From Paraburkholderia translucens (GTDB lineage: Bacteria; Pseudomonadota; Gammaproteobacteria; Burkholderiales; Burkholderiaceae), in the NCBI RefSeq assembly GCF_020881035.1, contig NZ_JAJITC010000004.1, positions 428,399 to 492,398 of the forward strand: a stretch of DNA of 64,000 nt. Reading direction: 5' to 3'. The stretch's first letter is position 1, and the number at the start of each line of letters is the position of its first letter. Position numbers and translations under genes: made by a program. The notes below the pieces were generated by a model. That model ran no database searches and was not told the DNA's origin. It saw only the letters and a program-made list of their open reading frames with translations. Positions 1 to 7,923 of the stretch are shown one piece after another.

Positions 1-83
1 CAAGCTGACCGTTCGGCTAATTGCGTGATTCAATCTGACCTGCCACGCTACGCGTTACTCACCCACGGAACTGATTCGATTCG

Positions 84-974
84 ATGAACCACGACTATTT
101 CCTGATTGGCGTCGACGGCGGCGGCACCGGCACGCGCGTCGTGCTCGGCGACGCGCACGGCCGCGAACTTGCGCAGGCGGCGAGCGGCCCGTCGGGCCTT
201 GGGCTCGGCATTCCGCGCGCGTGGCAGTCCATTCAGGCCGCCTGCGGCGAGGCGTTCGAGCGGGCCGGCATCGCGCTGGACTGGTCGCGCTGCGTGCTCG
301 GTTGCGGACTCGCGGGCGTCAACAACCGCGACTGGCTCGCCGGGTTTCACGAGCAGGCTCCGCCGCTAGCAGGACTGGCCGTCGAAACCGACGCCTACAC
401 TACTCTGCTCGGCGCGCACGGCGGCGCGCCCGGCGTGATTGTCGCGTTGGGCACTGGCAGCGTCGCTGCCTCGCTCGCGGGCAACGGCGAGTTCCGCATG
501 GCCGGCGGCTACGGCTTTCCGTCGGGCGACGAAGCGAGCGGCGCGTGGCTCGGCCTTCGGCTGATCGTGCACGCGCAACAGGCCCTCGACGGCCGCGTGC
601 CCGTCGACGACCTTGTACACGCGCTGCTCGCGCACACCGGCGCGCAGGATCGCGACAGTCTTGTCGTGTGGCTGTGCGCGGCCAATCAGACCGCCTATGC
701 GCGGCTCGCGCCGATCGCGATCGAACACCGCGCGCATCCGTTCGCGGCCCGGCTGCTGAGCGAGGCTGGCGTCGAAGTCGGCAAAATGATCGCCGCGCTG
801 GATGCAACGGGCGCACTGCCGGTAGCACTGTGCGGCGGCCTCGGTGCGCCGTTGCGGGAGTATGTGCCGCAGGTGTATCAGGCGCGTTTGCGCGAACCGC
901 GAGCGGATTCGGCCCATGGCGGCTTGCAACTGGCGCGGCGCGAGGCGCAGCGGCTTGCTGGACGAGCCCTGTAA
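84..974 (+). CDS. BadF/BadG-type N-acetylglucosamine kinase-like ATPase
   Basis: Predicted cytoplasmic sugar kinase of the ASKHA (actin-like/hexokinase) fold, BadF/BadG/BcrA/BcrD family, which probably phosphorylates N-acetylglucosamine or a related amino sugar. The 296-residue protein opens with the phosphate-1 loop (GVDGGGTGTR, residues 9-18), has a mid-protein GTGS phosphate-2-like motif (about residues 114-117) and a late ALCGGLGAP adenosine-type motif. It ends 48 bp before the Cof-type phosphatase start on the same strand, so the two are probably co-transcribed. In related genomes such kinases sit next to nag/GntR genes, but these lie outside the window, so the substrate is inferred. The family call is secure and the substrate is not. 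Confidence 0.85.
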   Translation: MNHDYFLIGVDGGGTGTRVVLGDAHGRELAQAASGPSGLGLGIPRAWQSIQAACGEAFERAGIALDWSRCVLGCGLAGVNNRDWLAGFHEQAPPLAGLAVETDAYTTLLGAHGGAPGVIVALGTGSVAASLAGNGEFRMAGGYGFPSGDEASGAWLGLRLIVHAQQALDGRVPVDDLVHALLAHTGAQDRDSLVVWLCAANQTAYARLAPIAIEHRAHPFAARLLSEAGVEVGKMIAALDATGALPVALCGGLGAPLREYVPQVYQARLREPRADSAHGGLQLARREAQRLAGRAL

Positions 975-1022
975 AATAGCCGTTTTGACGCTGCCTCGAC
1001 GGCCCCGCCGTTGCACTTCACC

Positions 1023-1844
1023 ATGTATAAAGTCATCGCCACGGATCTCGACGGCACGCTGCTCAACGCCGATCACCAGGTGGACCCGTTCACGATCGCC
1101 ACGGTGCGCAAGCTCGAAACTGACGGGCTGCAATTCGTGATCGCAACGGGGCGGCATTACTGTGACGTCGCGGGCATCCGCGATGTGCTGGGCATCAAGC
1201 CGTATCTGATCACATCGAACGGCGCGCGCATTCACTCCCCTGACAACGCGGTCATCCATGCCGACGACCTGCCGCCGGCGATCGTCCAGCGTCTCGTGCA
1301 GCCCGAAATTATCGGCGCGCACGGTCGGGTGATCGTCAGTCTGTTTGCGGACGAGGCGTGGCTCATCGACCGCGATGCGCCCCATCTGCTGGAATTCCAC
1401 CAGGACTCGGGCTTCACTTACCAGGTGGCCGACCTGCCGAAGCACGATGGCGTCGACATTGCAAAGGCACTATATATTGGCGATCCCGCCGATCTCGCAG
1501 AGGTGGCCGCCAATCTCGAACGCGAATTCGGAGACCGTCTGTACGTGACGTATTCGTTGCCGGACTGTCTCGAAGTGATGACCGCGAATGTGTCGAAGGG
1601 GCGCGCGCTGCAGATCGTGCTCGAGCGCCTCGGTGTCGACGCGTCGCATTGCGTCGCGTTCGGCGACAACATGAACGACATCGACCTGCTCGAGACGGCA
1701 GGCCATCCGTTCATGATGAACAACGCCAATCCTGATCTCATCACGCGCCTGCCGCACGTGCCACGCATCGGCAACAATTTCGAGGCGGGCGTGGCGCACC
1801 ATCTGCGCAAACTGTTTGCGCTCAATGACGAACTGATGCCCTGA
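1023..1844 (+). CDS. Cof-type HAD-superfamily phosphatase
   Basis: Cytosolic HAD hydrolase of the Cof (IIB cap) subfamily, which dephosphorylates small sugar or cofactor phosphates. Motif I is ATDLDGTLL (nucleophile Asp8, acid/base Asp10), motif II lies in the FVIATGR segment, and motif IV is the VAFGDNMNDIDLL loop near the C-terminus, the usual Mg-binding GDxxND signature. At 273 residues the length is normal. The ATG at 1023 was preferred to an in-frame TTG at 1011 because the family starts directly with the M-Y-K-V-I-A-T-D strand. The exact substrate cannot be read from the sequence. Confidence 0.88.
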   Translation: MYKVIATDLDGTLLNADHQVDPFTIATVRKLETDGLQFVIATGRHYCDVAGIRDVLGIKPYLITSNGARIHSPDNAVIHADDLPPAIVQRLVQPEIIGAHGRVIVSLFADEAWLIDRDAPHLLEFHQDSGFTYQVADLPKHDGVDIAKALYIGDPADLAEVAANLEREFGDRLYVTYSLPDCLEVMTANVSKGRALQIVLERLGVDASHCVAFGDNMNDIDLLETAGHPFMMNNANPDLITRLPHVPRIGNNFEAGVAHHLRKLFALNDELMP

Positions 1845-1930
1845 GTCGGATTCATCGCGATTGAAAATGGCCCACATCCACTAGTAGGGGTGCGGGCCGC
1901 AGAAGTGGCTCGCGCAATGCGGAGCCAGCA

Positions 1931-1950
1931 GGACGGCCGTAAGGCCGTCC
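1931..1950. terminator. Hairpin between convergent genes
   Basis: Perfect 8-bp stem GGACGGCC / GGCCGTCC with a GTAA tetraloop, placed between the ends of the convergent phosphatase gene (+) and small secreted protein gene (-). There is no clear T-tract, so this is a possible bidirectional terminator rather than a textbook one. Confidence 0.4.
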
Positions 1951-1963
1951 GCGTTCGCGCTCA

Positions 1964-2257
1964 TCAATCCCGCCAGCCGCGATGCTCGCCGCGATCGTCG
2001 TGACCCCAGCGATGGTCGTCGCGACGCCAATCGCGGTCATCGCGGTGGTAGTCGCGGTAGTAGCCGCCGCGCTCGTAGCGATGATCCCAGCCGCCGTAAT
2101 ACACCGGCTCCGGCGCCACATAAACAGGCGCGGGGGCTGCATAAACCGGAGCGCCGAGCGACAGGCCGACGCTCAGATCCGTATGCGCCTGCGCGACACC
2201 GCATGCGCCCGCCGCGAGGCCGGCAGCAACCAGCAAGTGAGTGACGATGCGTTTCAT
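1964..2257 (-). CDS. Small secreted PV-rich / charged-tail protein
   Basis: A 97-residue exported protein of unknown function. It starts with a clear signal peptide (MKRIVTHLLVAAGLAAGA, cleavage probably after AQA). A Pro-Val-Tyr-rich stretch with PVYAAPAPVYVAPEPVYY-like repeats follows, then a C-terminal tail dominated by Arg, Asp, His and Tyr (RDYHRDDRDWRRDDHRWG). This resembles the PXPV-repeat family of small periplasmic or outer-membrane-associated proteins common in Burkholderia. An upstream in-frame start at 2293 would add 12 non-hydrophobic residues before the signal peptide. The start at 2257 is preceded on the minus strand by an AGGAGAGGA-like ribosome site. No function is assigned. 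Confidence 0.75.
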   Translation of the reverse strand: MKRIVTHLLVAAGLAAGACGVAQAHTDLSVGLSLGAPVYAAPAPVYVAPEPVYYGGWDHRYERGGYYRDYHRDDRDWRRDDHRWGHDDRGEHRGWRD

Positions 2258-2542
2258 ATTCCTCTCCTGTGAAGCGACGTGGGTTTGTCGCACAGGACCA
2301 ATGTACGCACTCGGGGCAAGGTGGACTGCGACGAGATGTTACGGACTGCAAGCATCGTCCGGGCCATCGATTGCAGCCGGAAAGATCCCCCGTGCGCTGC
2401 GCCTGATCAGCCTGCTTCGCCAGGAGCCGCACCGCACCGGCATTGGCGGCCGTTCAGCTGAAGTCAGGCGGCGGCCGGTCGCGCGCGTTTGCCGATGGAC
2501 GCGCCAGCACGCGTAATCGCGGCTTACATCTGTATTGGCCGA

Positions 2543-3259
2543 TTAATCCGCGGCACGCGCCGAAGCGGCCGAAATTGCTGAAGCGGCTGCGCCGGCGGAG
2601 GGCGCCGAAACTCCCGGCAGTGCCGCGCAAGGGCAATCGGTTGCCCGTCCGTCGAGTCCTTCGCGATCGTGTTTGAAGCTCGCGCGCGGTGTGCCGTCGC
2701 GCCAGTCGAGTCGCACGATGTAAATGCTGTCGAAGTCGTCGGTGCGCCATTCGGGCACATCGGCGGCGTTGCCGCCATGCGCGCTCAACATCTGCCGCAA
2801 CAGTTTCTCGATCAGCTTGTGCTCCCACGCGATGACGATCAGCTTGCCGCGATTGGCCGGAACGACGAGCGCGTTGCCGAGCTGGTCGATCTGGGCAAAG
2901 CCGTACGGCGTTTGCACCGGCATCTGGAATTGAATCGCGGTCGGCTCGATCGTCGCGAGCGGGCGCACGTAGTAATACGGATGACCGCTGTCGTCTTTCT
3001 GCTGGCCAGGGTCCGGCGCATAGATCGCATCGGGTTTGCCGAATTTGGCGGCGATGACGGCCGGCAGCGCGAGCGCACGGTTGAGCCCCTGGCAGTCGAG
3101 CTGGCCATAGCCTTGTGCAGGCTTCTCGCCATGCCGAACGAATACGAGTGTTTCGATATTGCCGCTTGCCGCGGCCACGGCCGGCAACGCTGCCATGCAA
3201 GCGCACAAGCCGCCGAGCGACAGTGCGACGCCTTGCAGGAATCCGCGGAAACGGTTCAT
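2543..3259 (-). CDS. Secreted histidine phosphatase family protein
   Basis: Predicted periplasmic phosphatase of the histidine phosphatase (phosphoglycerate mutase-like) clan. The N-terminus is a signal peptide (hydrophobic residues about 8-31, AVAAAS cleavage region). It is followed by the catalytic RHGE motif (Arg42, His43, Gly44, Glu45) that forms the phosphohistidine. A second conserved His occurs in the IAWEHKLIE segment, as expected for the distal active-site histidine. The length of 238 residues fits the family. The ATG at 3259 follows an AGGTG ribosome site; a start 9 bp upstream is possible. The last 30 residues are Ala/Ser-rich and probably unstructured. The substrate is unknown. 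Confidence 0.8.
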   Translation of the reverse strand: MNRFRGFLQGVALSLGGLCACMAALPAVAAASGNIETLVFVRHGEKPAQGYGQLDCQGLNRALALPAVIAAKFGKPDAIYAPDPGQQKDDSGHPYYYVRPLATIEPTAIQFQMPVQTPYGFAQIDQLGNALVVPANRGKLIVIAWEHKLIEKLLRQMLSAHGGNAADVPEWRTDDFDSIYIVRLDWRDGTPRASFKHDREGLDGRATDCPCAALPGVSAPSAGAAASAISAASARAAD

Positions 3260-3364
3260 CGAAAGCACCTGTATTCGAAGCTGGAAAGTCGCCCGATTCT
3301 AGCAGCGGTGCGCGCCTGCACGGGGCCGTTGCGCCGTTCATATCCAGCAGATGCCGCAATGAGA

Positions 3365-3384
3365 ATGGGCGCCGGGGCGCCCAT
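3365..3384 (-). terminator. Hairpin downstream of aqpZ
   Basis: A perfect 9-bp stem ATGGGCGCC / GGCGCCCAT with a 2-bp centre lies just past the end of the aquaporin gene. It may end the aqpZ transcript or separate it from the next minus-strand gene. There is no strong T-run. Confidence 0.4.
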
Positions 3385-3400
3385 CGATGCTAACTAGCCA

Positions 3401-4141
3401 TCAGTCGAGCGCCAGATTCCGCGCATTGCTGCCGTGATGTTCGGCGATCAGCGGATAGAGGACGCCCGCTATCACTGCACCGATGATCGGTGCGGCCCAG
3501 AACAGCCACAACTGATCGAGCGCCGTGCCGCCGACGAACAGCGCGGGTCCTGTCGAACGCGCAGGATTGACCGACGTGTTGGTGACCGGAATCGAGATCA
3601 GGTGGATCAGCGTCAGGCACAGGCCGATCGCGATCGGCGCAAAGCCGGCCGGCGCGCGGCGGTCGGTCGCGCCCAGAATCACGAACAGGAAGAAGCCGGT
3701 CATCACCACTTCGCAAATGAAGGCGGCGGCGAGCGAGTAGTGTCCCGGCGATTGCTCACCGTAACCATTGGTCGCGAAGCCACTCGCGACGAGGTCGAAG
3801 CCCGGTTTGCCCGACGCGATCAGCGACAACACGAATGCGCCGAGCACGGCGCCGATCACCTGCGCGACGATGTAGGGCAGCAGATCGCGCACCGGAAAGC
3901 GGCCGGCGACCGTCAGACCGACGCTCACCGCCGGATTCAGGTGGCAGCCCGAAATATGGCCGATTGCAAAAGCCATCGTCAGCACGGTCAGGCCGAAGGC
4001 CAGCGAGACGCCGACGAAGCCGATCCCCAGACCGTGAAGCGGTCCGGCAAAGTTGGCGGCGAGGACCGCGCTGCCGCAGCCCCCGAGCACGAGCCAGAAG
4101 GTGCCGAACAGTTCGGCAACGAGGCGCTTTGACAACTGCAT
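3401..4141 (-). CDS. aqpZ: Aquaporin Z
   Basis: Inner-membrane water channel of the MIP family. The 246-residue protein carries both hallmark NPA boxes (NPAVSVGLT about residue 68 and [11 protein letters not shown] about residue 190) and the AEFFGTFWLV-type first helix (here [15 protein letters not shown]). Six hydrophobic helices can be followed. Arg next to the second NPA is the selectivity-filter arginine, and the residues around it fit a water-selective AqpZ rather than a glycerol facilitator. The start at 4141 (M-Q-L-S-K-R) was chosen because the 13 residues upstream are not part of the family. Confidence 0.93.
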   Translation of the reverse strand: MQLSKRLVAELFGTFWLVLGGCGSAVLAANFAGPLHGLGIGFVGVSLAFGLTVLTMAFAIGHISGCHLNPAVSVGLTVAGRFPVRDLLPYIVAQVIGAVLGAFVLSLIASGKPGFDLVASGFATNGYGEQSPGHYSLAAAFICEVVMTGFFLFVILGATDRRAPAGFAPIAIGLCLTLIHLISIPVTNTSVNPARSTGPALFVGGTALDQLWLFWAAPIIGAVIAGVLYPLIAEHHGSNARNLALD

Positions 4142-4375
4142 TTTTGGCAATCCTAAAAAGAATGGGTGCATCAGAAGCACGCATCGAAAAAGGACGAGTG
4201 CGTACCTTGAGCGCGCAATTTTAGGCAGGCAGCGCCAAATCGAGTGTCAAGGATTGTCAATTCGGACAGGATTTATAAACTATTGTGAGATAAGGCGCAG
4301 GTTTTACAATTCACATGCTTTAATAATTATCAGAGGAAAATTTCTAAACCGGTATTACTGGCCATTGCGAATTTT

Positions 4376-4381
4376 TATAAT
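4376..4381 (+). promoter_or_regulatory. Probable -10 box of the H-NS-like gene
   Basis: A perfect TATAAT lies in a markedly AT-rich 170-bp stretch (about 4250-4420) in front of the H-NS-like gene. A weak -35 (TTACTG, 4355-4360) sits 15 bp upstream. The AT-rich tract is also the kind of DNA H-NS proteins bind, so autoregulation is plausible but not shown. Confidence 0.4.
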
Positions 4382-4426
4382 TGCAGCTAGTCTGCGGTCG
4401 AATGAGTTCCAGAGAGGGAGAACCGA

Positions 4427-4729
4427 ATGTCTCAATATGCAGACCTCAAGGCGCAGATCGCCCGGTTGCAGGCTCAGGCGGAGGAAGCGCGGCGCACGGA
4501 AATCGACACTGTCGTCGCCGACATCCGCCAGAAGATCGCCGAATACGGTCTGACTGCGCAGGATCTCGGCTTCGCGGTCGCCGCCAAACGGGGCCGTCCG
4601 CCCAAGAAGGCGCCGCTGCCGGCGAAATACCAGGACCCGAAATCAGGCAATACATGGAGCGGGCGTGGAAAACCGCCGAAATGGATCGTCGGCAAGAATC
4701 GCGAGCGCTTCCTGATTGGCTCCGCCTGA
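4427..4729 (+). CDS. H-NS family nucleoid-associated DNA-binding protein
   Basis: A 100-residue H-NS/StpA/BpH3-type protein that binds AT-rich DNA and silences transcription. The N-terminal half (residues 1-45) is a charged coiled-coil for oligomerisation. The C-terminal half carries an AT-hook-like GRPPKK and the H-NS DNA-binding signature (TWSGRGKPPKWI, about residues 78-89). It is preceded by a good ribosome site (AGAGAGGGAG). It is monocistronic, with a strong terminator downstream. Burkholderia genomes carry many paralogues, so no specific gene symbol is assigned. Confidence 0.92.
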   Translation: MSQYADLKAQIARLQAQAEEARRTEIDTVVADIRQKIAEYGLTAQDLGFAVAAKRGRPPKKAPLPAKYQDPKSGNTWSGRGKPPKWIVGKNRERFLIGSA

Positions 4730-4837
4730 ATTCCACCCGCGGTTAGGCGAGAGGGGTGAAAGCGGACTGAAGGTTGCTGTTGTTCGGCTTATTGGCCGGG
4801 CACTAATCTGGTATGGAAGCGCAACCATCCCTGGATT

Positions 4838-4870
4838 AAAAAAGCCGCCCATATGGGGCGGCTTTTTTGG
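4838..4870 (+). terminator. Rho-independent terminator after the H-NS-like gene
   Basis: Stem AAAAAAGCCGCCC / GGGCGGCTTTTTT (one bulged G) around an ATAT loop, ending in a T-run. This is a classic intrinsic terminator about 110 bp after the stop codon. Confidence 0.85.
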
Positions 4871-4984
4871 CGTCCGACAGCAAGAGAACTTGTTTTTCCG
4901 CTCGCGCAAACGATTTCGCTGCGGGATTCATCCACGATTGGCGGATATAAGCGAAGGCACACAGTGCGTCGTTCAAAGCGTACC

Positions 4985-5018
4985 GAAAACGGCCGGGCGC
5001 AAAGCGTCGGCCGTTTTC
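4985..5018 (-). terminator. Terminator of the glycosyltransferase gene
   Basis: Perfect 11-bp inverted repeat GAAAACGGCCG / CGGCCGTTTTC with a 12-nt loop, starting 8 bp past the stop of the minus-strand glycosyltransferase. The T residues are part of the stem, so it can act in both directions. Confidence 0.75.
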
Positions 5019-5026
5019 AAACGCAC

Positions 5027-6091
5027 TTAGCCGACCGCCACCTGGCGCAATACCGGGCGCCGGGTCGTTTCAATCAACGCCGAATAGCCGTCGAGATAGT
5101 TGCGCGCCATCGTTTTCGAACTGAAGCGGCGTTCGAACTGCGCGCGGATTTCGGTGCGCGACAACTCGTCGAGACGCTGCAGAGCGGCAACCGCGCCTTG
5201 CACGTCTTCGACGATGTAGCCAGTCACGCCGTGGTCGATCACTTCCGGCACCGAGCCGCGGTTGAACGCGATAACCGGCGTGCCGCAAGCCATCGACTCG
5301 ATCATCACGAGGCCGAACGGCTCGGACCAGTCGATCGGGAACAGCAGCGCCTTCGCGCCCGACAGGAATTCAGGCTTCTGCGCCTCGTTGATCTCGCCGA
5401 CGAACTCGACGTGCGCCATCGAAAGCAGCGGCTCGATCTCGCGCTTGAAGTACTCCATGTCGACCTTGTCCACCTTGGCGGCGATCTTCAGCGGCAGACC
5501 GCTTTGTGCGGCGATCCTGATAGCTGTATCGACGCGCTTTTCCGGGCAGATGCGGCCGAGGAACGCGAGGTATTCGGGCTTCTTGTGCGGCTGCGGTGTC
5601 AGCAACTGGTCCGGCAGGCCGTGATAGATCGTGCTCAGCCAGTTGGCCTGCGGTAGCGGAATGCGCTGCGAATCCGAAATCGACACGACCGGTACGTGCG
5701 AGAACGCGTCGAACACCGGCTGCAATTCCGGCAGATCGAGACGGCCGTGCAGCGTAGTCACGAACGGCGTGTCCATCGTCGCGAACAGGGGGAACGGCAT
5801 GTAATCGAGGTGGAAGTGCAGCACGTCGAACTCGTGCGCGACCTTACGGACCTTCTCCATCATCAGAATATGCGGCGCCAATGCGTCGCGAATCGTCGGG
5901 TCGAGGCGCAGGGCGCGCGGCCAGCACGCCTCGAGATTCGCCGACGTGACCGAGTCGCCGCTTGCGAACAGCGTGACGTCATGGCCGAGATCGGCCAGCG
6001 CTTCGGTCAGATACGACACGACACGTTCGGTGCCGCCATACAGTTTTGGCGGGACGGCCTCATAGAGCGGCGCGATTTGTGCGATTCGCAT
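5027..6091 (-). CDS. Glycosyltransferase family 4 protein
   Basis: Retaining GT-B glycosyltransferase (GT4) of 354 residues that moves a sugar from a nucleotide-sugar donor. The N-terminal Rossmann domain has the GGTERVVSYL glycine-rich loop (residues 20-29). The C-terminal domain has the EPFGLVMIESMACGTPVIA donor-binding signature (EX7E motif) and the GSVPEVIDHGVTGYIVED tail typical of GT4. The start at 6091 follows an AGGAGAAAA ribosome site; the 18 residues upstream in frame are not conserved in style. It stands alone between two intergenic regions, so the acceptor (polysaccharide, trehalose-type or flagellin glycan) cannot be inferred. Confidence 0.88.
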   Translation of the reverse strand: MRIAQIAPLYEAVPPKLYGGTERVVSYLTEALADLGHDVTLFASGDSVTSANLEACWPRALRLDPTIRDALAPHILMMEKVRKVAHEFDVLHFHLDYMPFPLFATMDTPFVTTLHGRLDLPELQPVFDAFSHVPVVSISDSQRIPLPQANWLSTIYHGLPDQLLTPQPHKKPEYLAFLGRICPEKRVDTAIRIAAQSGLPLKIAAKVDKVDMEYFKREIEPLLSMAHVEFVGEINEAQKPEFLSGAKALLFPIDWSEPFGLVMIESMACGTPVIAFNRGSVPEVIDHGVTGYIVEDVQGAVAALQRLDELSRTEIRAQFERRFSSKTMARNYLDGYSALIETTRRPVLRQVAVG

Positions 6092-6316
6092 GCATTTTCT
6101 CCTGTGTCGATCGGAGCGGGCGCCAGGCGCTGACTCGGATCCCATGACAGTTTGGCTAGTTACCCGGGGGTGGCTCCGAATAGGTGTCGGGTAATCCCTA
6201 TGGATTCATTATCGGGATCGGCCGCGCTAATTCGAGTCATTTTTCAAACGCTTAATGTTGTTACAGCGCGAAACAGGCGCCGTTACAGCCTTCGAGAGGC
6301 GTTCACTGACTCACCG

Positions 6317-6331
6317 TCCCGATAATCGGGA
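6317..6331. promoter_or_regulatory. 15-bp palindrome TCCCGA-TAA-TCGGGA
   Basis: Perfect dyad with a 3-bp centre in the glycosyltransferase-flhD intergenic region. A related single half (TTATCGGGA) occurs about 110 bp upstream near 6209. This could be an operator for an unidentified regulator of either divergent gene. Confidence 0.35.
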
Positions 6332-6439
6332 AGTCCAATTCCAGCGACTAAAGCAAACGCTCACCGAGCGGAAAGCACAGTAGCAAGCGGCAGACCCGGA
6401 ACGACGAACGGATCGGGAAAAGCCTCTAAACGAGCCACA

Positions 6440-6467
6440 TTGCGGGCGAGGGAAAAGGTCTTATAAT
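6440..6467 (+). promoter_or_regulatory. Candidate sigma-70 promoter for flhDC
   Basis: -35-like TTGCGG (6440-6445), 16-bp spacer, perfect -10 TATAAT (6462-6467). It lies 350 bp upstream of the flhD ATG, so the flhDC mRNA would have a long leader, as in enterobacteria. The rest of the 725-bp gap (6092-6816) shows palindromes but no gene. Confidence 0.5.
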
Positions 6468-6614
6468 CGCCGTCGGCCGGCTTACGGTGCGGCCGCGCGG
6501 TTCGAAAAACTCACCATTTAGTACGCGCCGCGGCTTGAATATTCCCAGCGCGCATCGGCAGTTACGCTGCGGGTATCATTTCTTCCCAATTTGCACCTCT
6601 CCACAGCCAGACTT

Positions 6615-6631
6615 GTAGGAAAAATTCCTAC
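6615..6631. promoter_or_regulatory. 17-bp palindrome upstream of flhD
   Basis: GTAGGAA-AAA-TTCCTAC is a perfect 7+3+7 dyad, about 185 bp before flhD and downstream of the candidate promoter. Its core resembles the RcsAB box (TAAGAATATTCCTA) and NarL/LuxR-type half-sites. In enterobacteria, RcsB represses flhDC from such a box. Which regulator acts here is unknown. Confidence 0.45.
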
Positions 6632-6816
6632 GCAAATGACGGATTAATCCGGCAGCCGGGTGGGGTGTCTCTCCGATTTTCGGCTGTGTCCCCTTTCGAC
6701 ACAATGCGTGCAAGACCAGAAACGAGTTGAATCGCGCGGGTTCATCCTGCGCGTCCGAGCAAACGTTTCCGCAAAAAAACGGCCCGACCAGCCGCGCATA
6801 CCTAGAGGGGGAAACC

Positions 6817-7137
6817 ATGAGCACGACTAGCCAGATGCTCAGCGAGATCAGGGAAGTCAATCTTTCCTATCTGCTGCTCGCCCAGCGCCTGCTGCGCGAA
6901 GACAAGCCGATGGGCATGTTCCGCATGGGTATTTCGGACCAGCTGGCCGACGTGATAGCCAATCTGTCCCTGGCGCAGACCGTCAAGCTCGCGGCGTCCA
7001 ACCAGATGCTGTGCCGCTTCCGCTTCGACGATCACACGGTGTTGTCCGCCCTCGCGGACAAGGACAAGGCCAGTGCGATCGCGCATGCGCATTCGGCGAT
7101 TTTGATGGCGAGCCAGCCGGTCGAGCAGCTCGGCTGA
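6817..7137 (+). CDS. flhD: Flagellar master regulator subunit FlhD
   Basis: The 106-residue FlhD forms the FlhD4C2 complex that activates class II flagellar promoters with sigma-70 RNA polymerase. The sequence shows the conserved N-terminal helix (EIREVNLSYLLLAQRLL), the DKPMGMFRMGIS segment and the NQMLCRFRF region containing the single Cys. The ATG at 6817 has a GAGGGGG ribosome site; the ORF upstream of it is not FlhD-like. Its TGA overlaps the flhC ATG by 1 bp (TGATG), so translation is coupled at a fixed ratio. As the top of the hierarchy it should feed the FlhDC-type operators found in front of flgB, flhB, flhF and fliE. Confidence 0.96.
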   Translation: MSTTSQMLSEIREVNLSYLLLAQRLLREDKPMGMFRMGISDQLADVIANLSLAQTVKLAASNQMLCRFRFDDHTVLSALADKDKASAIAHAHSAILMASQPVEQLG

Positions 7138-7787
7138 TGGCCAGCAAGAGCGTCATACTGGAAGTCCGGGAAATCACCCTCGCGATCGAGCTGATCGAAC
7201 TCGGTGCGCGCCTGCAATTGCTGGAGGCGGAAACCAGCCTGTCGCGCGACCGGCTCATCAAGCTCTACAAGGAACTGAAAGGGGTATCACCGCCCAAGGG
7301 CATGCTGCCGTTCTCGACCGACTGGTTCATGACCTGGCAGCCGAACTTTCACTCTTCGCTGTTCTACAACATCTACCGTTTCATGGCCGGTCACGGCGGC
7401 TGCCGCGCGATCGAATCGATCGTGAAGAGCTACCGGCTGTATCTCGAACATATCCAGTTGCACGACGACGAGCCGGTGCTCAGTCTCACGCGCGCGTGGA
7501 CACTGGTGCGCTTCTTCGACTCGGGCATGCTGCAGACGAGCGCCTGCCGCCGTTGCGGCGGCCACTTCGTCGCGCACGCGCACGATCCGCAGCACGCATT
7601 CGTTTGCGGGCTGTGCCAGCCGCCTTCGCGCGCGGGCAAGACGAAGAAGGCGGCGCAAACACGGGCCGAGCGGAATACCGTTGCCCCCCGGGTCCCGGCC
7701 CAAGCGCCGCAAGACGCCGGCGCTCGCGCTCACGAAGCTCTCTGCACCGCTTCCGCGCTCAAAACCCTCGAGCCCGTCGAACTCTGA
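7137..7787 (+). CDS. flhC: Flagellar master regulator subunit FlhC
   Basis: A 216-residue DNA-binding partner of FlhD. Four cysteines in two CxxC pairs (Cys137, Cys140, Cys157, Cys160) match the zinc site of enterobacterial FlhC almost residue for residue. The central part (GMLPFSTDWFMTWQPNFHSS) is the family hallmark. The C-terminal 50 residues are Ala/Lys/Arg-rich, longer than in E. coli and probably disordered. The start is fixed by the TGATG overlap with flhD; a longer in-frame ORF upstream merely reads through flhD out of frame. Confidence 0.96.
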   Translation: MASKSVILEVREITLAIELIELGARLQLLEAETSLSRDRLIKLYKELKGVSPPKGMLPFSTDWFMTWQPNFHSSLFYNIYRFMAGHGGCRAIESIVKSYRLYLEHIQLHDDEPVLSLTRAWTLVRFFDSGMLQTSACRRCGGHFVAHAHDPQHAFVCGLCQPPSRAGKTKKAAQTRAERNTVAPRVPAQAPQDAGARAHEALCTASALKTLEPVEL

Positions 7788-7814
7788 GCGGCAAGCTCTG
7801 ACGGGGCGCAAGCC

Positions 7815-7883
7815 TCTGGTTTACACCGGACTCGAGCACCCCCTTTTTCCCCAAAGTTTTCCGCTGCGGTGCCGTAAACCAGA
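7815..7883. repeat. Interrupted inverted repeat upstream of motA
   Basis: TCTGGTTTAC (7815-7824) and GTAAACCAGA (7874-7883) are perfect reverse complements 49 bp apart. The right arm overlaps the -10 of the sigma-28-like motA promoter. It may allow looping by a regulator or act as an attenuating stem. Confidence 0.45.
7852..7878 (+). promoter_or_regulatory. Sigma-28 (FliA)-type promoter of the motA-che operon
   Basis: CAAAGTTT-N11-GCCGTAAA against the known TAAAGTTT-N11-GCCGATAA consensus: 7/8 in the -35 and 6/8 in the -10, with exact spacing. It is 46 bp upstream of the motA GTG and implies late-class (FliA-dependent) expression of motor and chemotaxis genes. Confidence 0.65.
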
Positions 7884-7923
7884 CTAACGACGGTTACCGT
7901 CGCTTCTTTGTGAGGGCTCGGCA

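Noticed and set aside
2258..2542. Possible small gene in the gap between the small secreted protein and the histidine phosphatase
   Set aside because: ORFs here lack start signals and run into neighbouring genes out of frame; no support beyond open frame.
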